DNA of 64,000 bases, taken from NCBI GenBank assembly GCA_030706685.1, contig JAUZOA010000017.1, forward strand, positions 1 to 64,000, given 5' to 3'. Positions within the stretch are counted from its first letter, which is position 1. Each line of letters begins with the position of its first letter. Origin of the DNA: Bacteroidota bacterium. Lineage in GTDB: Bacteria > Bacteroidota > Bacteroidia > Chitinophagales > Chitinophagaceae. This document shows, one piece after another, positions 25,956 through 35,025 of the stretch. Position numbers and translations under genes: made by a program. The notes beneath the pieces are model-generated. The model saw nothing but the letters and a program-made list of their open reading frames with translations. It was not told the DNA's origin and did no database searches.

Positions 25956-26808
25956 GGAAGAATATCATAAAAGGATTGTAGAATATTACCAGGCAACTGA
26001 GAATGCTTATAAGGATTCCTGGGACCTGGATAAGAGCCTGGCTATTCATTATGGTTACCGGGATGAAAAAGTAAAATCATTCCCCGAATCTTTATTTCGG
26101 ATGAACGAAGTGATGGCGGAAACAGCCGGGATCACGGTCAATGACAGAGTACTGGATGCAGGTTGTGGTGTTGGCGGCAGCAGCATTTTCCTCGCATCAA
26201 AACAGGGTTGTAAGGTGACCGGCATTACCCTGAGTGAAAGACAGGCGCAACAATCGATGCAGAATGCAAAACAAAAAGGAGTGAATACCCTGGTTGATTT
26301 TAAGGTAATGGATTATTGCCGCACTTCTTTCACCAACGAAAGTTTCGACATAATATGGGGATGTGAAAGTATTTGTTATGCTGACGACAAGGAACAATTT
26401 GTAAAAGAAGCCTGGCGGTTACTAAAACCGGGGGGAAGATTGATTATTGCGGACGGCTTTGTCACCGAATTTGAAAATAATGATTACCCCGTCATTCGTC
26501 AATGGCTGGATGGCTGGCAGGTGAATTACCTTGAATCGCCTGTTCGTTTTAACAGGTTCATGGAGCAGGCGGGATTTGTCAATATTGGCTACCGTGACAT
26601 ATCTGCTTATACGATCCATTCATCAAAGCGGCTATTGCGTTTTTATTGGCTGGCAAGTTTATACGTTGCCTGGAAAAAGATGGTTTTTTCAAACCGGGCT
26701 ACCGAAATGCAATTGAAAAATATCAGGGCCTGCAAGTACCAGTATTATGGAATGAAAAAAGGTCTGTGGCAATATGGCTTAATCGTGGGGCAGAAGACAG
26801 TGTCTTAG
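25948..26808 (+). CDS. SAM-dependent methyltransferase (UbiE/tocopherol-type)
   Basis: 286 residues. Motif I VLDAGCGVGGSSIFLA (about 67-82) binds S-adenosylmethionine. WGCESICYADDKEQF and LKPGGRLIIADGF are motifs II and III. The spacing is like gamma-tocopherol or sarcosine/dimethylglycine methyltransferases that methylate small molecules. It overlaps the EamA transporter, suggesting that one product is modified and exported, but the substrate is unknown. Confidence 0.88.
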   Translation: MDKEEYHKRIVEYYQATENAYKDSWDLDKSLAIHYGYRDEKVKSFPESLFRMNEVMAETAGITVNDRVLDAGCGVGGSSIFLASKQGCKVTGITLSERQAQQSMQNAKQKGVNTLVDFKVMDYCRTSFTNESFDIIWGCESICYADDKEQFVKEAWRLLKPGGRLIIADGFVTEFENNDYPVIRQWLDGWQVNYLESPVRFNRFMEQAGFVNIGYRDISAYTIHSSKRLLRFYWLASLYVAWKKMVFSNRATEMQLKNIRACKYQYYGMKKGLWQYGLIVGQKTVS

Positions 26809-27476
26809 TTTAGGTTATGATTTTAATATGAGCTAAAGGCCTATTCTATCCTGTAGCAGATATAGAGTCGACATATAATTCCTGGAGTGCTATGATATAG
26901 GAACCATATAAGAGGGTCTCATTAGGGTCAGGACAGAGTCAGGACAGGGTCAGGTGAGGGTCAGGCAAGAATCAGGAAAAAGTCAGGTGAGAGTCTCAGA
27001 AAAGTCTCGTGAAAATCACGTAAAAAAGAAAAGAATATTGGGGAAACGTGGTATAACATTCCTGCCGCTGATTCCTTGTTTCAATTTACAAAAAAAATGG
27101 CTATGGCAGAGATTAAACCGGAATTTCTTTTAATGACAATCCGTTTGCACCAACCGGCTTGCCCGGGTAGCATTCTGCAGACAGCCGGAATGAACCCTTT
27201 CCTCTCTCTTCCACTCAGGGTGGCCAGAAACCTGTCTTCTACCCGTTATTCTAAAACGGATATGTCATAGCGGGGGATGGAGTACCGATTTCAATATTCA
27301 TGTTGGCCACAGAGGAGCGCAGCGAAACAGAGAACCGCAGAGTGTGTAAGATCCCTTCCCTGTGACGCTCTTTTATTATGTTTTCCGTGGCCATTTCCCG
27401 AACCAGGACACTACTTACAGGGAGCCATAAGATAGTTTGGGCATCATCTACTATCTTTATCCGATAAATTATTTCC
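26809..27476. other. 668-base intergenic region
   Basis: No supported gene. The 11-bp repeat array lies at 26919-27017. The remainder includes a short open frame (27076-27270) without family or good start, and a stretch rich in GGCCACAGAGGAGCGCAG-like sequence that shows no clear repeat. TATCTTTA at 27453-27460 is near the S9 peptidase start but lacks a -33 element. Confidence 0.6.
26919..27017. repeat. Nine-unit 11-bp degenerate direct repeat
   Basis: Units of AGGACAGGGTC-like sequence follow without gaps: 26919, 26930, 26941, 26952, 26963, 26974, 26985, 26996, 27007. All end in (G/A)TC, and six units start AGG, with a variable central part. The 11-bp period is close to one turn of the DNA helix, so each unit presents the same face. 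Role unknown. Confidence 0.85.
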
Positions 27477-30400
27477 ATGCGAACGAGTCTTCTGCTTCTT
27501 ACATTTTTTATTTCACCCATACTATTTGCGCAAAAAAAGCCCCTGGATCATTCTGTATACGATAGCTGGCAGAGCATTGGAGAAAAAATGATCAGTAATG
27601 ACGGGAAATGGGTGGTCTATACCATTAATGTGCAGGAAGGAGATAATGAACTGGTGATCCAGTCCGCGGATGCGAAATACAAAAAGACGGTTCCAAGAGG
27701 ATACAATGCGGTTATCACGGAAGACAGCCGTTTTGTGATCTTTAAGATCAAACCTTTTTACAAGGACCTGAGAGAAGCAAGGATCAAAAAAAAGAAACCG
27801 GATGATTCACCGAAAGATTCGCTGGCGATTGTTAAGCTGGGCAATGATAATGCCTGGAAACTTGGGCGCGTCAAAACGTATAAAACACCGGCAAAAAGTT
27901 TTGGATGGGTGGCTTACCACGAGGAAAAAGCCATAGAGCCGGCGCCCGCAAAAATTAAAACGATAATGCCTGATGCCAAAAAAATAGCGGATAGCCTGAA
28001 CAGGGTCATTGATTCGTTGCGGATGGTAATCGAAAAAATACCACCGCCGGGGAAAAGAAGGTCAAACAAAGATGATGGATCTGCGGACTCCGAACTTTCG
28101 GATCAAAACTCACCACTCACAACTGACTACTCACCCTTTTCAACTGATGCAGATGGCGACGAAACTCCCGCCATTCTCCCGGAAACCGGAACGACGCTGA
28201 TACTTCGTAAGCTGGAAACGGGCGTGGAAAAGACATTCAATAATGTACTCGAATATTATTTCAGCAAGAACGGGCAGAAGCTATTGATTGAGGCATCACG
28301 TAACCCGAAGGATTCTTTGAGCAGGCCATTTGTATTGTTATATGACCTGCGCAAAGGATTTGGCGATACGTTGAGCAGGGGAGGGAATGACTATAAGAAC
28401 TTTGCTTTGACGGATGATGGTTCGCAAGTCGCTTACCTCGCGGAAAGAGATGCAAAGCCGAAGGACCTGCAGAAATTTTATCGTCTCTGGTATTTCAAAG
28501 ACGGTATGGACAGCGCCACATTGTTGGTCGACCGGTTTTCTCCCGGTATGCAACTCGGCATGACGATCAGTGAATTTGGAAATCTTAGTTTCAGTAAGAG
28601 TGGCAAACGCTTATTCTTTGGTACGGCGCCCATACAGCCGCCAAAAGATACGACCCTCGTGGATATTGACCTGGCAAAGCTGGATATCTGGCATTATAAC
28701 GATGATTATTTGCAAACGGTACAACTATTCAGGTTGCAGCGGGATCTGCAGGAGAATTTCCTGGCTGTTTATCTTCTTGATAACAATACCATACAGCAGT
28801 TGGGATCAAAAGAGATTCCCGTCATCTATCAAACTAATGAAGGAGACGGCGAAACTTTCGTTGGGGTAACTGATTTTGGAAAAAGGGTGGAGAGCCAGTG
28901 GACAGGAACTACCCAAAAAGATATTTATGCAATCAATGTAAATGAGGGTACTAAGAAATTAGTGAAAAAGGATATGCAGGGGGTTATCGCGCCTTCTTAT
29001 ATTTCTCCCACCGGTAAGTATATCATGTGGTATGAAAGCAAGGCGAGAAATTATTTTGTGTGGGACGGGAAAGGGATAAAGAATATTACTTCGGCTATTA
29101 AAGTGCCTTTGTATAATGAGGAAAATGATGTTCCCAATGATCCGTCGCCATATGGTATAATGAGATGGCATGAAGGGGATTCAGCTGTTTATGTTTACGA
29201 CCGTTATGATGTTTGGAAGATTGACTTAAATGGAAAAAAAGATACTTCTAACCTAACCCACGGGCTCGGAAGAAAACAGAAAAAGATTTACCGCTATATT
29301 CAGCTCGATTCTACAAAAAGGTTTTTGCAGTCGAACGATTATGTTTTATTCAGAATGTTAAATAAGGTGAATAAAGATGCTGGATTAATGTGGGTCAATC
29401 TGCATGAAAATGCAGTACATGAAATAAAATTAAAAAACAGCAATATTTCGATAGGCCAGATTGTAGAAGCCAGGAATAGAGTGGGTGAATTTATTTATAC
29501 TAAGGAGAACTATCAATTATCTCCGGATTTGTTTATTTCATCACCTGTTGCAGTTTACAATACGAACGATCCCAGATCGCCGATGTACTATCTTTCTGAG
29601 GAAGTGCAATTATCTTCTATTAATCCCCAGCAAAAAGATTACAACTGGGGTACCGCCGAATTATTCAAATGGAAAACATTTAAAGGAAAGGAATCGGAAG
29701 GCATTTTATATAAACCGGAAGATTTCAATCCGGCGAAAAAATATCCCGTCATCATTTATTTCTATGAAACTTTATCGGATGGCCTGAATAGTTATATCCC
29801 ACCGGCTCCAACACCGAGCCGGCTGAATATCTCCTTTTTTGTCAGCCGGGGTTATGTTGTATTTGCCCCGGATATACGATATACAATTGGTCATCCGGCA
29901 CAAAGCGCTTATGATTATGTTGTCAGCGGGGCCAAGGCTTTGACAAAATATAACTGGATCGACGCAAAGAATATGGCTATACAGGGGCAGAGCTGGGGTG
30001 GTATACAGGTGGCGCAATTGGTAACGATGACCAATATGTTTAAAGCCGCCTGGGCCGGCGCTCCTGTCGCCAATATGACCAGCGCTTATGGCGGCATAAG
30101 ATGGGAAAGCGGGGTGAACCGGCAATTTCAATATGAGAAGGACCAGAGCCGCATTGGCGCTACATTATGGGAAAAACCGGAGCTGTATATCGAGAACTCG
30201 CCATTGTTTCATTTACCCAAAGTCACCACGCCTCTTGTCATCATGTCCAATGACGCTGATGGGGCCGTACCCTGGTACCAGGGAATTGAATTGTTTACCG
30301 CCATGAGAAGGCTTGGCAAAAAAGTCTGGATGCTTAGTTACAATGGGGAAGCGCATAATCTTGTAGAAAGAAGAAACCGGAAGGATATCCAGGTCAGGGA

Positions 30401-30512
30401 GCAACAATATTTTGATTGGCTGTTGAAAGGAGAGAAGCCACCGAAATGGATTACGGAAGGAGTACCCGCGGTGAAGAAGGGGAAGGACTGGGGGTTGGAA
30501 ATAGTTGAATAG
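27477..30512 (+). CDS. S9 family peptidase (prolyl-oligopeptidase type)
   Basis: 1011 residues with a signal peptide (MRTSLLLLTFFISPILFAQ). A long beta-propeller region precedes an alpha/beta-hydrolase domain. The catalytic triad is Ser839 (GQSWGG), Asp928 (NDADGAVPW) and His960 (GEAHNLVERR). It would cleave short peptides in the periplasm. It is longer than typical S9 proteins (about 700-800). Part of the excess is a poorly conserved, repeat-derived segment around residues 200-225 (QNSPLTTDYSPFSTDADGD), encoded by TCACCACTCAC-like DNA at 28108-28136. Confidence 0.92.
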   Translation: MRTSLLLLTFFISPILFAQKKPLDHSVYDSWQSIGEKMISNDGKWVVYTINVQEGDNELVIQSADAKYKKTVPRGYNAVITEDSRFVIFKIKPFYKDLREARIKKKKPDDSPKDSLAIVKLGNDNAWKLGRVKTYKTPAKSFGWVAYHEEKAIEPAPAKIKTIMPDAKKIADSLNRVIDSLRMVIEKIPPPGKRRSNKDDGSADSELSDQNSPLTTDYSPFSTDADGDETPAILPETGTTLILRKLETGVEKTFNNVLEYYFSKNGQKLLIEASRNPKDSLSRPFVLLYDLRKGFGDTLSRGGNDYKNFALTDDGSQVAYLAERDAKPKDLQKFYRLWYFKDGMDSATLLVDRFSPGMQLGMTISEFGNLSFSKSGKRLFFGTAPIQPPKDTTLVDIDLAKLDIWHYNDDYLQTVQLFRLQRDLQENFLAVYLLDNNTIQQLGSKEIPVIYQTNEGDGETFVGVTDFGKRVESQWTGTTQKDIYAINVNEGTKKLVKKDMQGVIAPSYISPTGKYIMWYESKARNYFVWDGKGIKNITSAIKVPLYNEENDVPNDPSPYGIMRWHEGDSAVYVYDRYDVWKIDLNGKKDTSNLTHGLGRKQKKIYRYIQLDSTKRFLQSNDYVLFRMLNKVNKDAGLMWVNLHENAVHEIKLKNSNISIGQIVEARNRVGEFIYTKENYQLSPDLFISSPVAVYNTNDPRSPMYYLSEEVQLSSINPQQKDYNWGTAELFKWKTFKGKESEGILYKPEDFNPAKKYPVIIYFYETLSDGLNSYIPPAPTPSRLNISFFVSRGYVVFAPDIRYTIGHPAQSAYDYVVSGAKALTKYNWIDAKNMAIQGQSWGGIQVAQLVTMTNMFKAAWAGAPVANMTSAYGGIRWESGVNRQFQYEKDQSRIGATLWEKPELYIENSPLFHLPKVTTPLVIMSNDADGAVPWYQGIELFTAMRRLGKKVWMLSYNGEAHNLVERRNRKDIQVREQQYFDWLLKGEKPPKWITEGVPAVKKGKDWGLEIVE
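28108..28136. repeat. TCACCACTCAC-type repeat inside the S9 peptidase gene
   Basis: ACTCACCACTCACAAC and CTGACTACTCACCC are read in frame as NSPLTTDYSP. Similar DNA occurs inside the E2 gene (32700-32745) and between genes (36377-36402). This suggests a dispersed sequence inserted into protein linkers. Confidence 0.5.
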
Positions 30513-30595
30513 TTCACAAGTTCCAGTGTTCACAAGTTGTTTCAATCCGCAGAGAACTATTAAACTTGTGAACTCGCCAACTTTTTGAACCTGAC

Positions 30596-31315
30596 TTATG
30601 CTGCCTGCGAACTAATATATTTTACCAAACTTCTCTTGGCAATCGGTAACAGGGTTTCATCTACCGGGAAACTCAGACCCACTTCAATTGAATATACGGC
30701 AGGGTTCGGTAAGCTTTTGTGGTAACGTATCAGGTCCGATTTGATATGTTCGTAGGTGGTAACAAGGCTCCGCTGCCATTTATCAATGAAGGCGGTCTTG
30801 ATGCTGCGGTATTTTTCGTCATGCTTTTCAAATATCGAAAGCCGGTAATGATAGACCCTTGTTGACCGGGTATCGCCGCTGCTTAAAAAGAAAAACCCTT
30901 CTTTTATATCAAGCGGCATGATGCCAACAGGAGCGATATTGATCTTATCTTCCACGAATTCATAAATAGAGACACCTGTTTGTAATGTTTTTTTAATGGT
31001 TACGGCGGCATAGTTGATGATATCTTCCAGTTCCTGCATCAGCTCGGTATCTTCTATCATTTGCTCATACAATAATTGCAATTTCTCCATTTGCAGTCCC
31101 GTCAGTTTCTTGGGAAAATGTTCCTGCAGGAATTTTTTATTATCCCTGAAAGCAACGAGGTTATTATAATGAAAAACCACATCGCCCAATTGGGGATAAA
31201 GCTTATTCTCATTAAAATATTTGTTGATCTCCTGCAGGTAAGCGAGCAGCGTGTATTTTTTCAGCTCGAAGTCAATATAGCCTTCGGCGAACCAGGTGTC
31301 GGATAGTTGTTTCAT
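30596..31315 (-). CDS. Conserved hypothetical protein
   Basis: 239 residues, no signal peptide or membrane segment. It is mostly helical with a high content of charged residues (WFAEGYIDFELKKYTLLAYLQEINKYF at the start). A central strand region around IAPVGIMPLDIKEGFFFLSSG is the most striking part. I recognise no catalytic motif. It is divergent from the histidine phosphatase gene. I assign no function. Confidence 0.7.
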   Translation of the reverse strand: MKQLSDTWFAEGYIDFELKKYTLLAYLQEINKYFNENKLYPQLGDVVFHYNNLVAFRDNKKFLQEHFPKKLTGLQMEKLQLLYEQMIEDTELMQELEDIINYAAVTIKKTLQTGVSIYEFVEDKINIAPVGIMPLDIKEGFFFLSSGDTRSTRVYHYRLSIFEKHDEKYRSIKTAFIDKWQRSLVTTYEHIKSDLIRYHKSLPNPAVYSIEVGLSFPVDETLLPIAKRSLVKYISSQAA

Positions 31316-31434
31316 AACTGACGGCTTTAGTAGTTTCTAATTTACATAAAAGAGACCAGTAAAAGAAGGAAAGTTTAAGAAAGATTCCTGATTTAAAGAT
31401 TTTTTCAGGATTTTTAATTGGCAAAATCCCTAGT

Positions 31435-31935
31435 ATGTCCAGGTTTTTTATTGTCCTGAGTCTCTTTCTCCTTGTTTTTTCTTCCTGCAGCCATACCTAT
31501 TATATCGTTCGTCATGCGGAAAAAGAGGCGCAGGCGACGAATATGAGCAGTGATGTTTCATTGACCAACCAGGGAAAGCAAAGGGCCGAAGCGCTGAAAG
31601 AGATACTGAAGAATAAAAAGATCGCTTATATTTTTTCTACGAATACTATCCGGACCCAATCAACCGCCCAGCCTACAGCCGATTATTTTCACCTGGCCAT
31701 TGAAACGTATGGCCCAAGACCGGATTCTGCTTTTATCAGTTTATTAAAGTCGAAGAAGAAGAATGTATTGGTTGTCGGTCATTCCAATACAGTGGATGAT
31801 ATTGTAAACATGTTATGCAATGAAAAAAGGATAGCTACCGACCTGAATGATGATGAGTATGATAATCTTTTTGTAGTTAAATACAAAGGCGGGAAGATTT
31901 TTTTCAGCAACAAAAAGATTCAATTACCCAGGTAA
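31435..31935 (+). CDS. Histidine phosphatase family lipoprotein
   Basis: 166 residues. A lipobox signal (FLLVFSSC, Cys18) is followed directly by the RHG-type motif YIVRHAEK (Arg26, His27), and the second catalytic His lies in VVGHSNTVDDIV. It is the short form of the phosphoglycerate-mutase-like fold, similar to SixA. It is anchored to the outer or inner membrane. The substrate is unknown; it may act on phosphosugars or phosphohistidine. Confidence 0.88.
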   Translation: MSRFFIVLSLFLLVFSSCSHTYYIVRHAEKEAQATNMSSDVSLTNQGKQRAEALKEILKNKKIAYIFSTNTIRTQSTAQPTADYFHLAIETYGPRPDSAFISLLKSKKKNVLVVGHSNTVDDIVNMLCNEKRIATDLNDDEYDNLFVVKYKGGKIFFSNKKIQLPR

Positions 31936-31983
31936 AAAATAGTCCCTTAGCGTCCATTTGCGCTCATTCGCGTCCATTAGCGT

Positions 31984-33336
31984 TTAAAACTCCCTTTCTC
32001 CATTAAAGTTCTCCAATTCGTTGGCTACCGCAGTCAGGAAAGTAGCGCCAAGACTGCCATCTACGATACGATGGTCATAGCTGAGTGATAAATACATCAT
32101 GTGGCGAATAGCAATGCTGTCGCCATGGGGAGTTTCAATCACTACCGGGCGTTTCTTGATGGCCCCGACAGCGAGTATCGCCACCTGGGGCTGGTTGATG
32201 ATCGGGGTACCCATCAGGCTGCCGAATGTACCTACATTGGTCAGCGTAAATGTTCCTCCCTGTGTATCATCCGCGTTCAATCTTCCGTTTCTTGCATTAT
32301 CGGCCAGGTTGTTGACCCTTTTCGTCAGCCCTACCAAATTCAACTGGTCTGCATTTTTGATTACGGGGACAATCAGGTTACCGTTTGGTAAGGCGGTGGC
32401 CATGCCGATATTGATATCTTTCTTTACAATAATCCTGTCGCCATCAACAGAGCTATTGAGAAGCGGGAACTTTTTTATACAACGAACAATCGCTTCAATG
32501 AACAGCGGTGTGTAGGTGACCTTTGTACCTTCTCTTTTTTCAAAATCCTTTTTCACTTTTTCCCTCCACATGACGAGATTGGTTACATCGGCTTCCGTAA
32601 AACTGGTCACATGCGGACTGGTATGTTTGCTGCGTACCATGTGATCGGCAATCAGCTTACGCATCCGATCCATTTCAATGATCTCGACGTTGCCGGAGTA
32701 AGTGGTGAGGGGTGAGGTTTGCGTGGTGAGTTGGGTGGTCTCAGAAACAGGCATTACCCTGGTTTCATTCTGGATTCGGACTTCTGGCTTCCTGGTTCCG
32801 TGTTTCCTTTCGCTTACATATTGCAAGATATCTTTTTTGGTAACACGGCCTTCATTGCCTGTGCCGGCGATATTTTCCAGTTCAGACAAACTGATGCCTT
32901 CACTGGCTGCGATATTCAATACCAGAGGAGAGTAAAAACGATTGGCTGAACCATTACCATTATCACCTGAATATTGAGCGCTGATCATTGGCTGCCTGAC
33001 CGGTTCTGGTACAACTATTTTTTCCTCCGGGCGGGCGTAGATTGTTTCTTTGACAGGTTGAGTGCCAACAGACGTGGAACTTGCCGGTTCTAAAGCCCCG
33101 GTTTTTATTTTGGCGATGACAGCTCCAACCGGAACAACATCATTGACTTTAAAAAGGATTTCTTCCATTACACCTGCCGCAGTACTGGGGACTTCACTAT
33201 CAACTTTATCTGTTGCGATCTCAAGGATCGTTTCATCCATTTTTACGGAATCGCCGGGTTGTTTGTGCCATTTCAGGATGGTCGCTTCCATGATACTTTC
33301 ACCCAGTTTCGGCATTAGGAGATCAACTATAGCCAT
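31984..33336 (-). CDS. 2-oxoacid dehydrogenase E2 (dihydrolipoamide acyltransferase)
   Basis: 450 residues from the ATG at 33336; an upstream frame adds 47 residues that fall in repeat sequence. Lipoyl domain 1-75 has the lipoyl Lys44 in ATDKVDSEVP. A peripheral-subunit-binding domain follows (NIAASEGISLSELENIAGTG), then the catalytic domain ending in SYDHRIVDGSLGATFL. The E2 core transfers acyl groups to CoA in pyruvate, 2-oxoglutarate or branched-chain complexes. Which complex cannot be settled; branched-chain type is likely. The linker near residue 200 contains TCACCACTCAC-derived repeats (SPLTT, LTTQ). Confidence 0.92.
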   Translation of the reverse strand: MAIVDLLMPKLGESIMEATILKWHKQPGDSVKMDETILEIATDKVDSEVPSTAAGVMEEILFKVNDVVPVGAVIAKIKTGALEPASSTSVGTQPVKETIYARPEEKIVVPEPVRQPMISAQYSGDNGNGSANRFYSPLVLNIAASEGISLSELENIAGTGNEGRVTKKDILQYVSERKHGTRKPEVRIQNETRVMPVSETTQLTTQTSPLTTYSGNVEIIEMDRMRKLIADHMVRSKHTSPHVTSFTEADVTNLVMWREKVKKDFEKREGTKVTYTPLFIEAIVRCIKKFPLLNSSVDGDRIIVKKDINIGMATALPNGNLIVPVIKNADQLNLVGLTKRVNNLADNARNGRLNADDTQGGTFTLTNVGTFGSLMGTPIINQPQVAILAVGAIKKRPVVIETPHGDSIAIRHMMYLSLSYDHRIVDGSLGATFLTAVANELENFNGEREF

Positions 33337-33355
33337 CTTTGATTTAATATTTAAG

Positions 33356-33408
33356 TCCCGATAATTACCGGGAGCAGATTTAATATTTAGTTCCGATACC
33401 GGGATGAC
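33356..33408. repeat. Palindrome and tandem AT-rich repeats upstream of the E2 gene
   Basis: TCCCGATAATTACCGGGA (33356-33373) is a palindrome of the same type as 16510-16527. It is embedded in two copies of GATTTAATATTTA (33341 and 33377), each followed by a CCGATA-like core. It lies 20 bases upstream of the E2 start. Confidence 0.65.
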
Positions 33409-33525
33409 CCTGCTTGCTGTCTGCCATCCGGGACAGAAAACTACAATAATTCTGCTCAACAAAACAGGCAGGGGCAAGCATATTCACCAGGCGCCAAAGG
33501 TAACGATTTGATTATAATCGCCCGA

Positions 33526-34788
33526 TCAACTGTTAGTCAAGATGAATTTTCTCAGGAAATCCAATGCCACATGCGCCGTTTGCTGAATATTTCTTTCCCG
33601 GTCGAAGCGGAAAAGGAATTGTTTGGCGATAACGGATTCCTTATTGCCAGCGCCGATCCATACTGTTCCAACCGGTTTGTCAGCCGTACCGCCATCAGGG
33701 CCCATAATGCCGGAGGTAGCTACCACATAATCTGCGTTTAGTTTTTCGATGGCCCCTTTCACCATTTGTTTTACCGTTTCTTCACTGACGGCCCCTGCCG
33801 ACTCTAATGTTTTGTGCTGAACGCCGAGAATATTTTCTTTCACTTCATTCGCATAACTGACTATGCTGCCATTATAATAAGCAGATGATCCGGCAACAGA
33901 AGTAATGAGATGAGCAATATAGCCACCTGTACAGCTTTCAGCGGTTCCCATTGTCCTGCCTTTTTGTTTTAGTATTTTCCCGAGAACTACTTCCAGTCCT
34001 TCATCCGTATCTGTCACGAGCCAGGCTTTTATTAATTTTTTTAACTGGCCGAACTGGCTATCCAGTTCTTTTTCTAATTCTTCTTTATTATCGCCTGTTG
34101 CTGTCAGTCTTAATTTCACCATGCCATAACCCGGCAGGTAAGCTAGTTTGATATAGGGTGGTAAAGCCGATTCAAAGTCTTTGATATGTTCGGCGATCAT
34201 GGACTCTCCCTGGCCTGAAGTAAAAGCGGTCCGGTGAAGGATGGAGGGCATTTCAAATTCTTGTAATAACCGCGGGATTACTTCATTAACGATAAGGCCT
34301 CTCATTTCATGAGGTACCCCGGGGAGAGAAATAAAAACTTTCCCGTTTTTATGAAATAACATTCCCGGCGCGGTACCTCTGGCATTGTGCAATACGGCAC
34401 AAACATCCGGCACTTCAGCTTGTTTGAGGTTTCTCTCCAGCATGGGGCCGGGCCGGCGAAATACTTGTTCGAATAAATATTTTACATGCTTTACTACTTC
34501 TTCGTTCACGACCAGCTTCCCGCCAAAATATTTGCATAATAAGGGTTTGGTAATATCATCAGCGGTAGGACCAAGACCCCCGGTGACGATAATGATATCT
34601 GAAATCGTGCTTTCTGCATCCAATGCCTGCCAGATATCGTCCCCTGAATCGCCGACCGCTACTCTTCTTTTTACCCAAACACCAATTTTATTCAACTCCT
34701 GGGCTATAAAGGCACTGTTGGTATCAATGGTCTGGCCGATCAGGAGTTCATCGCCGATAGTGATAATAGAAGCGTTAATTTGTTTCAA
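33526..34788 (-). CDS. cinA: CinA: competence/damage-inducible protein with NMN deamidase domain
   Basis: 420 residues, the standard CinA length. The N-terminal COG1058 domain has ITIGDELLIGQTIDTNSAF and VTGGLGPTADDITK. The C-terminal domain has GTAESCTGGYIAHLIT and ATSGIMGPDGGTADKPVGTV. It hydrolyses ADP-ribose and deamidates nicotinamide mononucleotide in pyridine-nucleotide recycling. It lies in the same direction as the E2 gene, which starts about 190 bases downstream of its stop. Confidence 0.95.
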   Translation of the reverse strand: MKQINASIITIGDELLIGQTIDTNSAFIAQELNKIGVWVKRRVAVGDSGDDIWQALDAESTISDIIIVTGGLGPTADDITKPLLCKYFGGKLVVNEEVVKHVKYLFEQVFRRPGPMLERNLKQAEVPDVCAVLHNARGTAPGMLFHKNGKVFISLPGVPHEMRGLIVNEVIPRLLQEFEMPSILHRTAFTSGQGESMIAEHIKDFESALPPYIKLAYLPGYGMVKLRLTATGDNKEELEKELDSQFGQLKKLIKAWLVTDTDEGLEVVLGKILKQKGRTMGTAESCTGGYIAHLITSVAGSSAYYNGSIVSYANEVKENILGVQHKTLESAGAVSEETVKQMVKGAIEKLNADYVVATSGIMGPDGGTADKPVGTVWIGAGNKESVIAKQFLFRFDRERNIQQTAHVALDFLRKFILTNS

Positions 34789-34815
34789 GTAAGGGATTTT
34801 GCCTGCAAATATCAG

Positions 34816-34977
34816 TTATTCGTCAAAACTGACATCATCATAAATATCTTTCAGGAAAAGAGTAAGGCCGATAGTTGAAACAGGAAAATTGTCAGGAAGA
34901 TTTTTGAATTCCGTCAGGTTCCGCTATGGGAAAATATAATTATACTTCGGCGCGGGTTCTTTAACTTCATTTTCCAT
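34816..34977 (-). pseudogene. Short ORF interrupted by an in-frame TAG
   Basis: ATG at 34975-34977 reads MENEVKEPAPKYNYIFP, then TAG at 34924-34926. It continues in the same frame as RNLTEFKNLPDNFPVST, IGLTLFLKDIYDDVSFDE and TAA at 34816-34818. If the TAG were CAG the product would be 53 residues, with a coherent sequence of LFLKDIYDD helix type. This looks like one nonsense change in a small gene. I do not recognise it; very short antitoxin-like proteins look similar, but that is a guess. Confidence 0.5.
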
Positions 34978-35025
34978 ACTGTAAATTTACTTTTTTTCGT
35001 TTGGGGATATTGTAATTTATTAAAG

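Noticed and set aside
26919-27017. CRISPR array
   Set aside because: Units are 11 bp without spacers, so this is not CRISPR; no cas genes or 24-40 bp repeats with spacers are present in the window.
27076-27270. 64-residue ORF in the 26.8-27.5 kb spacer
   Set aside because: No family, odd composition and no promoter or ribosome site.
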